From Linum tenue (Eukaryota > Streptophyta > Magnoliopsida > Malpighiales > Linaceae): 64,000 bases of DNA. A program made the translations under genes and the position numbers. Each line of letters opens with the position of its first letter. Within the stretch, counting starts at the first letter, position 1. The notes beneath the pieces are model-generated. The model worked only from the letters and a program-made list of their open reading frames with translations, ran no database searches and was not told where the DNA came from. Where the stretch lies: the NCBI GenBank assembly GCA_946122785.1, contig CAMGYJ010000008.1, positions 3,807,742 to 3,871,741 on the forward strand, written 5' to 3'. Shown in pieces: positions 35,137-45,969 of the stretch.

Positions 35137-37571
35137 ATGGCCGATTTCGCTCAAGAAGAGGGTCTTTTTTATGATGATTATCAAACGGTACGAACTCATT
35201 TTTCCCAATTGTTGTTGTTGTTATAATGACTTATTTAATTTATATACTAATGATTTATGTTATTGTTATGCTATCGTAGGTTGGGCCGGATGTTGATATT
35301 TTCAATCAACGATATTACGTTGATCAAGGACCGATCGATCCGACAGTTTTATACGATCAAGCAAATCATCGTTCAAGAGACGTTTGGAACGACCATAAGG
35401 TACATATTATTTATCATCACTTGTAATTTGTATTTTGTTAAAGTAATTTATTTGTTGTACAATAATTTACATAATTGTTAATCGTATTGATTATTTTCAA
35501 TAGTTTAAATCAATACAATACAACACTTATTGAGACTCTTTATAAAGAAATGCATGTCTAAGGAAATGGGGACTTAAGCGATCATCATGATCCCCCCATG
35601 ACCTGGGAAAATCGGGTTCTAAGCGATCCTCGGATCCCCCCTTTTTCTGTCAAAAAGACTGTGTTTCTAAGGAGATGTATACCTCTCCTAAGAGTCTTAC
35701 GAGTGTACTTGTATTGCTTTAAATTATTGAAAATAATCAATACGATTAACAAAATAATTTTTATGTTAGTAACTTGTATATATTCTATTAATGTTTATTA
35801 GATAATGTATATTCTATAAAATCGCTTAATTTAATATTGCATCTTAAAAAATTGGTTTAGTTATGTTAATTAGATAATGTATATTTCTATAAAATCGCTT
35901 GATTTAATTAATATTGCATCTTATTAAATTATTTTAGTTATGTTAAAATTAATGTTTATTAGATAATGTATATTTCTCTAAAAAAACCTTGATTTATATA
36001 TAAATTGTATCTTATAATATATTTATATATGTATAAATCATCAATTTATAGTGAAATTTAATTTTTTCTCTAGGATGCATACCATATAGTCCGCTATAGG
36101 GGCACAACGAATGTGCTTGAATGGAACGACGTCATCTTGCCCTTTCTAAAAAGGGCAAGATTGGATTCGATTAGGCATTTCAACGGAATTAAGATCGACC
36201 GCCAACTCATCACGGCGATGGTAGAGAGATGGCGAAAGGAGACACACTGCTTCAATTTTCGTGAAGGCGAGTGCACGATCACACTTAAGGACATCGCCAT
36301 CCTAACCGATCTCCCCATCGATGGTGATGTTGTTTGTGTGGACTCTACGCCACCACCTAAAGTTGTTGCCAATATGAGTGGTTGGCAACATTTTATATGG
36401 TCGGTCACCGGGTTGTGTCCGCCAGAAAAGGGAGATCACGATGCGGATGGTCATCCACCATTGTCCAAGGGCCAAGTATCCATCACGTGGTTGACGGCGG
36501 AGATCAGGCGTAAGCACAACCCTGAGTTCGGAGGCATTCCCCTCACGGAGGAAAGTTCGGAGCGCGATAAAGAAATTTATGCACGGATCTACATCCTCGG
36601 CATGATCGGAGGAGTTTTCTTCCCCAAGAAATCCAACAACCTAATCAGCAATTCATGGTTGAAGATCATACTTGGTAGTTGGGATGATATGGGAAACTTG
36701 AGCTGGGCATCTGCTTGCTTAGCCCAGCTCTACCGATCCCTATGTAATGCTAGTGCGAGAGCGGTGAAGGAGATTGATGGGGCAATGTTCATCGTCCAAT
36801 TTTGGGCTTGGGAGCATTTGGAATGGATTGCGCCGAAGGTAGACCCCGACAAGGATTGGGGACCCGATCATCCCCTACGACACGAAGCTTATGGTTGTAG
36901 GTAAATATCTGCATCGAACCCATAGTTCTCACATTTTTTAACTAATTTAGTTTGTTGTAACGAGCTATTTTTTTAAGGTACTAACATTGTGAACTTGTCC
37001 ATATTAATAGGTGGCTTGATGAAACAACATGCGACAATCTTGGAGCGCATAAGTTGGAGGAGTATCGTAGGAGGCTTGATCACCTATGGGAAGCAGAGGT
37101 GAGCATCATAATACGCTATTAAAACCCTACTTTTTTTAACTTATATTATTATGTTGCTTAATAGTTTTATTATTTAAACCTTTGTAGCTTAAGTTCGATC
37201 CGTATCCAGAACGGATTGTTGCGCATCACGTCCATAAGTTCCCGTTACATCCCGGTCAATGGTGCACCCGAGTTCCACTAATCTGCCACCACATAGTGGA
37301 GTGGCACTTGCCGGATCGATGTCTACGACAATTTGGACGTGAGCAATGCATACCATTGGATGTCCCGGAGAGTCAGAAGGGGTACCACGGGAAAGATGGT
37401 CGACAAGGACCTACTAATTGGCCAGAGGAGTATAAGAAATTGATCCCTCTTCTCACACCAGTGGAGACGGTTGACGAACCATCTGTTTGTTTTCCAGAAT
37501 GTCATCTCAACAATTGCAGAGATGGGGAGTGCACGACATTCCCTGTAGACGTTGTTGATACTCTCGCTTGA
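35137..37571 (+). CDS. Plant mobile domain (PMD) protein of the MULE (489 aa, five exons)
   Basis: PMD proteins occur in MULEs and retroelements and in domesticated host genes such as MAIN/MAIL1, which affect silencing and genome stability. Exons are 35137-35187, 35280-35399, 36074-36900, 37011-37098 and 37188-37571 (1,470 bp), all GT-AG and in phase. The N terminus is MADFAQEEGLFYDDYQT. Exon 2 has the family motif GPIDPTVL...HRSRDVW. The PMD core is in exon 3: LPFLKRARLDSIRHFNGIKI, then LITAMVERWRKETHCFNF, GECTITLKDIAILTDLPIDG, and WAWEHLEWIAPK. The last exon (VHKFPLHPGQWCTRVPLICH, then NWPEEYKKLIPLL) runs on for about 40 codons into the antisense of the transposase 3' end. Intron 2 holds one copy of the 329-bp inverted duplication. 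Function within the element is unknown. Confidence 0.88.
35449..35777 (+). repeat. Left copy of a perfect 329-bp inverted duplication (contains a 274-bp MITE-like unit)
   Basis: This segment in PMD intron 2 is, as far as I can read, identical to the reverse complement of 39791-40119. Within it, 35477-35750 is bounded by inverted ends of about 40 bp (GTTAATCGTATTGATTATTT and its complement) and resembles a small TIR element. The matching flanks outside that unit (about 28 bp on each side) show that more than the unit itself was copied. Confidence 0.9.
37323..37571. other. Antisense overlap of the PMD and transposase coding ends
   Basis: The PMD frame continues to a stop at 37571 and the transposase frame to a stop at 37323, so 249 bp are open on both strands. 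Transposase-like residues dominate from 37571 down to about 37,460, and PMD-like residues up to about 37,450. The junction of the two ancestral genes therefore lies near 37,450-37,480. Confidence 0.75.
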
Positions 37572-39687
37572 GTTTGTTGTGGCAATACCCCATCTGTGAC
37601 CTCCGTCCTTATGAAAAGTCCACATTTCAAGGTCATGTTGATCAAGCCACTGCGCACCTTCAGGGCATATTTGACGAATATTCTGCATCTTCTCTTTAAA
37701 TTTCTTCTCTTGGTAGGCGACAGCTGATGAATATAATAAAAACGTGAGAAAAGCAAGATCGACTTAAAAGCCAATACACTCAATACTTGTATACAGTTTT
37801 ACAAATTTACATCATATGCTAATTTGAACGCTTACCAATCCACCATAGACTGTCAGCAAGCTTCCTTCGCTTGAAATGATGGTTCCAGTTGCTCTTGAAA
37901 TGCCGGATGCACCATCTCTGTGACCAGTTCCATGCTGGATCCAAGCCTAAAATAGCAGCCCGTATCCCGGCGTGGCGATCTGAGATGATAGTCAAGTTCG
38001 TCCGTCTGGTGACATGGAGCTGAATTTGTCTGAAGAACCATCCATAGCTATCGGTATTCTCTCCCTCCACGATGGCAAAGGCTAATGGATATACTAATCG
38101 ATTTGCATCTGCTCCGCTGGCAATCAGTAGAGTACCCTTGTACTTGCCGGTAAGGAATGTTCCATCAACTTGAATCACAGGAACACAGTATGGGAAACCA
38201 TCAATACATGGCTTGAAGGCCCAGAAAAGACGCTTGAATTGACGATTGTTACCAGCAACCGGCGATTGAATTTCTTCATCTTGGTAGCGAGGCGAGAAAA
38301 TGGTTCCAGGGTTAGACACCTCCAACGCCAAAATCAGTTTGGGAAGGAATGCATATGATTCTTCCCAGTCCCCAAACACGGCAGCCATTGCTTTCTGTTT
38401 CCCATGCCACGCTTTCTTGTAGTTAATGATATAACCATAACGACTAGAAATGTGGGCGATGATGGTTTTCACCTTCAGGTCGGGCTGCTCCTCAATTAGA
38501 TGTTTGATAGCCGCGGCAACCACCCTTGATTTCAACTGTCGATGGCCTTGTGATGTTATTGATGACACACATGTGTGTGTGTTCACCGCACGGGATATGA
38601 CCCAATGACCGACTCTCTTGCTCCTGATGGCCCGGACCCTAGCTGTGCATCCCTCATTGTGGTTTCTGCATCGAACCATCAGCCTCTTTGTGTCGGAATG
38701 GGTTGTCTGCCATTCAAAACTCCGAGTCATTGCTTCAGCTTCAATAGCGTGTCGAACCTCATTCTTCGTTGCAAATTGTTGCCCCTTCGTAAAGCCAGTT
38801 AGTGGACCCCATAATGGCACATCTGGCGGGTCCATGTCGGCATCAACATACCAATCTTCACTTTGAAGTTGATTGTAGTATGGAATAGGTACACGGTCGT
38901 GAGGTACCTCATCACCATCTGCGTCTGAATCTGGACCGGAATCATCAGCACCTTCCAGCGGATCGGAGCTGTCTGCACTAACTTCGCCTTCCTCTTCTTC
39001 AACCTCATGGTCACTAACTGGACTTGGATTGACCTCTTCTTCCATCTGATTTTCAGCATGAAAGGCACCTTGACCTCCACTAGCTCCGTAATGGTAGTTG
39101 TGGTAACTAACACCGCTTTGATAGAAGTTGTACTCGGGTGGGTACTGGTAGACTGCTTGTTGGTTGTAATCCGCCTGTTGAGCTTCTTGTTCATAGGAAT
39201 GGAAGGATTGATGACTTCCTCCAGTTCCATGATGATACTCCTGACTCCAACTCGAGGTTTGGAAATCCTGGTGGGGAGTATCTTCGTATAATACACTCCC
39301 ACCGTGGATACCAGATGTTTGGCCATCTCCAGAATGACCTACACTGCCTTCGACGGCCTCGGTGTAAACGAACATCTCCGCTTGCTTAATTGTATTGGTG
39401 GTCAAAAATTGGACCATGGCATCAACGTCCTCCTGAGTGTTAAGGAGGAATTCCTCATGCCACAGGGACCCGTGATGTCTGTTTGGATATCGATACACCA
39501 TTCGATCAACTCTTCTACTGCCATCCATGCAGGTAATCTGAGTGCACTGACGGTGGAGCTCTTCAAGCATCGGTCTCGTACGGACCTTCATTTTATGAAA
39601 ATTGCCACCGACGTAACTTACACCCTTTTCGGTCTCTTCCGTGTAACCATTCCACCGCAACCCAAGCGTGAACCTTTGGAATGCCAT
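37323..39687 (-). CDS. MULE transposase (mudrA-like, 750 aa, two coding exons), C terminus replaced
   Basis: Exons are 37836-39687 and 37323-37723, joined in phase at WWI|AVAYQE. The start at 39687 (MAFQRFTLGLRWNGY) follows an AG acceptor, so the upstream leader is probably spliced. An N-terminal domain of about 110 residues is followed by a Gln/Tyr/Gly-rich, then acidic linker. A zinc-binding DNA-binding domain follows (CRNHNEGCTARVRA ... HTC, about 340-373). The MULE catalytic domain has its first Asp at 508 (VIQVDGTFLTGKYKGTLLIA), second Asp at 570 (LTIISDRHAGI) and the C..H motif WCIRHF at 592-597. Exon 2 adds DGGHRWGIATTNSSESINNV and MTFWKTNRWFVNR. The C-terminal SWIM zinc finger usual in mudrA proteins is missing: beyond about 37,460 the frame runs through the antisense of PMD exon 5. 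Activity is therefore uncertain. Confidence 0.88.
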
Positions 39688-39689
39688 CT

Positions 39690-40300
39690 GCAATGAAAAG
39701 TAACACAAGTTACTAACATAACAACACAAAGAAAAATGAAAAGTAATTCAAATTACTAACATAAAATCACAAATGACAATGAAAAGTAACACAAGTTACT
39801 AACATAAAAATTATTTTGTTAATCGTATTGATTATTTTCAATAATTTAAAGCAATACAAGTACACTCGTAAGACTCTTAGGAGAGGTATACATCTCCTTA
39901 GAAACACAGTCTTTTTGACAGAAAAAGGGGGGATCCGAGGATCGCTTAGAACCCGATTTTCCCAGGTCATGGGGGGATCATGATGATCGCTTAAGTCCCC
40001 ATTTCCTTAGACATGCATTTCTTTATAAAGAGTCTCAATAAGTGTTGTATTGTATTGATTTAAACTATTGAAAATAATCAATACGATTAACAATTATGTA
40101 AATTATTGTACAACAAATATACATTATCTAATAAACAAAGGACAATGAAAAGTAATTCAAATTACTAACATAAAATCACAAATGACAATGAAAAGTAATT
40201 AAGTTACTAACATAACATCATAAAGGACAATCAAACGTAATTAAGTTACTAACATAAAATCACAAAGACAATGAAAAGTAATTACGAAACAAACTTACGA
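39690..40300. repeat. Tandem repeats in the transposase leader
   Basis: A unit of about 40 bp built on GAAAAGTAATTCAAATTACT followed by AACATAAAATCACAAA recurs several times. Two or three copies lie at 39,690-39,810 and four at 40,140-40,290. The right copy of the 329-bp inverted duplication separates the two groups. Each unit contains the palindromic core GTAATTNAAGTTAC. Confidence 0.75.
39791..40119 (-). repeat. Right copy of the 329-bp inverted duplication
   Basis: Reverse complement of 35449-35777 with no difference seen. It sits in the untranslated leader of the transposase gene; the embedded MITE-like unit is 39818-40091. The 67-aa open frame inside is identical in both copies over the shared part and is not regarded as a gene. 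Confidence 0.9.
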
Positions 40301-40409
40301 ATTAACGTTAATCGCAAAAACTAAATAATTTAAAGGTGCAAAGCTGAAATTTGAGGATTTTTGTGTGAATTGAGGAAGGAAGTGTGAAGAATTGTGTTCT
40401 CCGAAACAG

Positions 40410-40420
40410 CCTTTTATAGG
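40410..40420 (-). promoter_or_regulatory. TATA box of the transposase gene
   Basis: CCTATAAAAGG on the minus strand lies immediately inside the right hairpin array. It mirrors the position of the PMD TATA box at the other end. Confidence 0.6.
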
Positions 40421-40433
40421 CAAATTTTGCACC

Positions 40434-40768
40434 AAAACCGCTTGGGGGGGGAGCGGTTTTGGGTCTGCCATGCAGCCCTACCCCTGCATGCCGACATGTC
40501 GGATGTCGGGTGACCAGGCACAAACCGCGCCCCAGCGGAGCGGTTTGTGTCCTGACAATGTAAACCGCCCCTTCCCCAGGCGGTTTGCATGCCGACAATA
40601 AAACGCTCCCCCTACCAGCGTTTTCTGGTAGGGTTTACCCTATAACCGCGCCTCGCACAAGCGGTTTAGTCCAGGAAATGAAAACGCTCCTCCGAGGAGC
40701 GGTTAGAATGAAAAACGCCTCTTAGAGGCGCGGTTTCATTGAAAACCGCTCTACAGGGGGGCGGTTTT
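40434..40768. repeat. Right subterminal hairpin array of the MULE
   Basis: About eight hairpin units with stems AAACCGC/GCGGTTT or AAACGC/GCGTTTT and C/G-rich loops. Examples are AAACCGCGCCCCAGCGGAGC followed by GGTTT, and AACGCCTCTTAGAGGCG. Order and spacing differ from the left array, so it is the same motif class rather than a simple inverted copy. Confidence 0.87.
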
Positions 40769-40868
40769 AAATTAAGGGTGGTATTTTTGGAAATTCTTTG
40801 GAGCGAGTGGTATTTTTGTAATTTTTTTTTTAAACAGTGGTAGTTTTGGATTTTTTCCCTTGTTTGTA

Positions 40869-41847
40869 TGCAATGAATTGATTAGTTTTGTCTTTGCCTC
40901 AATCTCTCTGCCTGCAACTGCAACTATGCAATTCCTCTCTCTTTCTTTCCTTCTTTCTCCACCCCGAAACCAACTTTTTTTTCTTCTTCTTCTGGGTTTT
41001 CTGAATAAAAAAGAAGGCAAATACATACAGTGGTACTGCTGCGGTGTTTTGTTGCTTGGCTTGATTGGCGTTTAGTCAGCCTCAAGAGAAGAGAAGAGAA
41101 GAGAAGAGAGAGGGTCAGATGTCAGTCAGCACTTTACTGTCATCTCCACACCGTCTGTCTCTGGACTGGACTGGACTGGACTAGTTGCGCTACTTGGTAG
41201 TTGGTACCACCACCACGCGGCTCTAATCACAGCTCTTTTTCTAGGGTTAATTTGGCATTGGCTGACTCTGATTTGTTTAACGAGGGTGCGCCTCCCTATT
41301 CTTTGTCCGATTATGATGCCTCTACATTTTGTTCTTTGTTTTTACAATTCTCAAGTTTGCATGGTTGTTGTTGTTGAAGCAGATGTTGGAATAGCCTTTT
41401 TGAATCGGGCTGGATGGTATATATTAATAATTACCATGTTTTATGTGTTAAAACGAGGAGATTCTATCAAACTCAATCCAAATTAATCAATTTTAACGGT
41501 TTTATCAAACGATCAATTAAAAACTTTTGTTGACTCCCGAGAAGAGTAGTAAAATTCAATATAGTCAAAATAACGTTTTAAAGCTTAAAACTTAACTCCT
41601 TTACGCTTACAGGCCATCAAAATGCTTTTATGCAGAATGACACGTTTCATTTACATTTACAAAGTGTAGTAAAAACGTATGCTTGAGGAAAATTGTATTT
41701 TTAAGTGCATTGGTAATATTGGCAAGCCGATAAGCCTGTCCGAGTCAGATCTGGAAATCTTGAGATGGACCATGTATGTAAGGCAGTAAGGGGATTAGCC
41801 CAAGCGTGCACTTCCAAGTTCCAACTCCAACCACCATTTTGCAAAAG

Positions 41848-41928
<81 letters not shown>

Positions 41929-44909
41929 ACTTTTAGGTGGCTCCATTCACTCTCATTCTCATAACCGCAAAGAAAGAAAATGAGAAAGGAATAAAACCCC
42001 ACAAACACACAACAGTACGTACTGGCAGCCAGCCCTAGCCCTCCACGGCTCCACCCCCATGTGTGTCAAGGTCCCCCATTGGCACCACTTTCGTTTTGTT
42101 CTCATGCTCTCGTGCTTATCTCTCGCCTCTCCTCATCTAATTCTTCCGAACTCCCGATCCGATTATTGTGTTCATAACCCGTTCGTGAGAACATACACAC
42201 GAGATCGCGAGAGTGATCAGATCAAGCGTTTGAGCTCCCCGCAAGTTTGGGTAGAACTTGCAAACTAGTTCATATGAGCACATGACTAGCCGGATTGACC
42301 CACCTTCTACCTTCCTTTTCATCAATTTTCTCCACAACTACTCCTTATTCTCTCTTAAGAAAATACTCCTTACTCATTATTAGCTGATATTCTTGACTTA
42401 GCACTAGTGAAGTCATTGGCTGAAAGGTCATCATCATGTGCTTTGAATCTTGTGAATCCTTCAATATCCATGCTTAACAATGCACAAGAACATTATGAAC
42501 CTCTACAATCTTCAAGCATAAATAAAGCTCCGTTCGTGGAGGCATCTGATTGATGATATAATAAAATGTAAATCTTGAATGATATATTCGAGCCACCCCT
42601 CGGTCGTGTTTGTAATTGGACATTGATAATCACACAATTGTCTCTCAAACCTATATTGTGGTGTCCAATAACTCACAATGACATTATATTTATATGTTGT
42701 TAAAAACCACAATTTGAGTATGTGATGCTGGTCCATCAAAAGCTTGTTAGGATACATAGATTGGGAGGGCTTACCAAAAAACCCATGTGATATTGGGTAG
42801 AGACTATAGAGTGTGTGGGAGAGAGAAAGAGAGAGAAGAGGGCTGACTTAAATTGGCTAGCGCTTTTGATTGTGGGGCTGGCTGGGCAATAAGCAGTAGC
42901 AGTAGTGCATATTAGAGATGACCTTGACCTGGGTGGGCAACTGCAACTGCAAGCGCAAGTGCAGAAGCAGAAGTTGGTGTGCAATGCAATAATAAAACCA
43001 AAACCCCAACAATGGAAAATGATGCCCCAATTGCACGTTACCCCCTCGTGGGCATATCACAATCGTCCTCTGCCCTTTGGTTAATTTGGTACCATTTCTA
43101 CATTCATTGCTATTCATTTGTTTTTTTTTTTCTTCCTTTTTTTCTTTTCGGTGTTGACAATTTGACAAGTACCCGACAGTTCAGATCGTGAGCCCCAACT
43201 CAACTCCCCTCTTAAATAGTTTCTTCCTTCCTTTTCATATATATCCATGGAAAAAAAAATTATACATGGTTCAAGATATACATGACAATGTTTGCAGCTA
43301 TATTTGATCATTGCATGTCCCTGCTATTGGAAAGAAGCCCAACTTTTATCAGCAAAGTGGTATGCTTTGTAACATTAAATATGGATGGTGTACAGTGTAC
43401 TACTGTTCAATTGCATTTACATGATGTGTACAATTCTCTCTAATCGGTTTCTCTTCCTAAGAAATCTGTCAAGTTAACTATTGGACTCCAATACTTTCTA
43501 CCAAGGTAACAAGTAATACGACAATCAAACTAAGTGTTTGAGTCCTTTGAACTTCATAAAGGGTGCTCACAAAGAGGTTCAAGAAGGAAATTTGGTAATC
43601 ATAATTAAGTTGACGACATTATTGATATCACTAAACTTTCATTCGTTTTGACCGCGTATGTGAAATTGCATGCTACACACACTTGTACTGTACCATAAAA
43701 CTGCATCGCACCAATTGAATGACTGAAACACAAAACTCTGAATGATTGTCATGGTTTGATGTACTTAGACCTTGAAACAAGTTGATGGGTGGTCATCTGC
43801 AAAAAGGATCCTTCCCTTGCGGTTTCCAGCCATGTCTACTCTTAAGTAAGCATGGATTGTAATACTCTACTAACCCAATTCCTTCTAATTAGCTCAAAAG
43901 TTATATGATAATGTATATCCAAAATGGCATATATTCCTAAACCATGTGTCCCTCCATTAATTGACCTCCCCAAACCTCCTTTTTTTGTTTGTTTGTTTGT
44001 ATAAAATAAAAAGAAAATCCATACATATCTGATAGATTTCCTAAATAATTATTTGATGGAATATATGTCTAAAAAATAAAACAATAATAAATTATGCTTA
44101 TAATATAGACCAACCTACTGTAGGCCCCAATTATTATTTCTTCTTTTGCTAAATAGGCCCCAATTATTTTTTTCAGTGTCCACGAGCAACACCCAATAAA
44201 ATGATGAGCCATTCTATCTCTGTTTCCTCGAAATTCCATATCCATATCATTAATTTGTAACATGGAAAATTATAATTATTAGAACTTATAAATTAAATGT
44301 ATGATTTTAATTTTACATGGCGGACAGAGATATCCCACCCCCACGTTGGTCATCACCCCATTTTCTCAGTATTTTTCTTTCGAAGAATATAATAAATATT
44401 AGGTATATGGTATTGTCATCACATCATTGGATTAATTGCACTAATAATATCGTCACAAATTAAATGTCATCGCCACAATGATTAACACCGTAATTGTGTC
44501 GTCTGTCCATTATCACCTTCCAACTACTATTTCATCAACAGTAATATGAATGTGCTAACCAATTAAGCAACATCTAAGCAGGTTCCAAAAAGTAAGTTAC
44601 TAATTAGTAATTATAATTCTGCAGATCTAATCATATCATACAAAATTGCATGGATTATATTAATCAATACCGTACTTATTAGTAATTATGTTTTGGTTCT
44701 GATTTCATTCGTTTGTTGGGATTGCATGCGAGCTAATGAGCATGTGATGGGCACGGATGGCTCCTATAAATTAAACCTCTAAAAGTTATTAGGTCCTAAA
44801 CTCACATGCCCCTCACCAAGGTGGTTATATACTTATATATTAATTAATTATATGGATAATTAATGTCATCACAACTTGTGCTTTTTTGCATAACCGGCAG
44901 TTATGGCGT
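40869..44909. other. Intergenic DNA without recognised genes; (CT)n microsatellite
   Basis: Simple repeats include an (AGAGA)n run at about 41,089-41,110, (CTGGA)n at about 41,161-41,181 and an uninterrupted (CT)n at 41,851-41,927 (77 bp). Open frames over the microsatellite encode only Leu-Ser or Glu-Arg repeats. The rest is unassigned AT-rich DNA. Confidence 0.5.
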
Positions 44910-44917
44910 ACTATATA

Positions 44918-45499
44918 ACGTGGCTGATTCAGAAATTTTAAATAGGGGTGTCCACTTAAAAAAATTAAAATTAAAAATTAAATCAAATAATTATTAAATA
45001 TGAAAACATTCAACTAGTAAAAGTTAGAATAAAAGTTCAAACATGTTCCGTATTATGAAAGAATGGTAAAATACATTCGGTGTATACACTGCTCAACAAA
45101 TCTCTCGTGACATATCCTACTAGACAAGGGTAACCCGTAATTGGGTTTAATCGTTAGGTTTTGAAAATAATTGGGGATAAGAATAGCCTTTTACTATTAT
45201 ATTTTGATCTAAAACATGACTACAAATGAGTTGTAGTCTAATTGAAACTATATTTACTAATAGTAGCAGTGTTCCCAAGTTCAAATCACATAGACCCTAT
45301 CACTTAAATATTATTTAATTTGTACTCATATGTAGAATACTATAGGAGGTTGAATAATCATTTTCCATATTTTAAGGGTGTTCCACTATCACTAATTTTT
45401 TTTACCCATACACAAACTACTATCGAAGATTGGATAATCGTTTTTTCAAATTTTAGGGGTGTCCCGGGACGCCCCTAAACCTCCATGTATCCGCCCCTG
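44918..45499. mobile_element. hAT-type non-autonomous element (582 bp)
   Basis: An 8-bp duplication, ACTATATA, flanks the element (44910-44917 and 45500-45507). The left end ACGTGGCTGATTCAGAAATT and the reverse-complemented right end CAGGGGCGGATACATGGAGG are diverged TIRs. AGGGGTGTCC recurs just inside both. No transposase is present. Confidence 0.7.
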
Positions 45500-45969
45500 A
45501 CTATATAGTATCTTTTATCAAACGTAGTACGATGCAATATGAGACGCTTTCGACCGCCACAAGAATAACAAAGTAGTAGCGATTGCCGGCATTCAAACCC
45601 AAAATCTCAAGAATACAAAAATTAGTAAATCTATAATTGAGAAACTCGAAGACAAAATGTCTGACTACTTACTAGCAGCTAGAGCTGTTATTGTCAATAT
45701 TTTCTTGGATTAATGATGTTTTTAGTAAACAGAGATTAACTATGTGGATTGGGGTTTGGGCACTTTGACTGAGTTGTAGACTTGTATGTATTTTCACATC
45801 GTGGGTTTGACCAATGATTCAGAGAGTGTTGCGGTGACCATGTGGTGGTGGTTAGCTACAGTGAAATAAATATCATGGGCCTATAGCTGTTAATTTCAAC
45901 TTCTCTTGGATCAATGACCACTTTTAATTTTGACTTATATCAAAGTTAAAATAAGATTAAAATAAACAA

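Larger units (their letters stand above)
34475..40858. mobile_element. Autonomous-looking Mutator-like element (6,384 bp) with PMD and transposase genes
   Basis: The outer 90 bp at each end are inverted copies with only a few differences. Both begin GGAAAAAATCCAAAACTACC and contain AAAAATACCACCC twice. A perfect 10-bp TSD, CTTGTTTGTA, flanks the element (34465-34474 and 40859-40868). Inside, in order, are a left hairpin array, a spliced PMD gene (+), a spliced MULE transposase (-), and a right hairpin array. Each array lies next to a TATA box driving transcription inwards. Intact reading frames, exact TSD and near-identical ends suggest recent movement. PMD-carrying MULEs are known in plants; the convergent overlapping layout seen here is described in the findings. 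Confidence 0.93.

Noticed and set aside
41701..42008. Open frames of Arg-Glu or Leu-Ser repeats
   Set aside because: They are translations of the (CT)n microsatellite.
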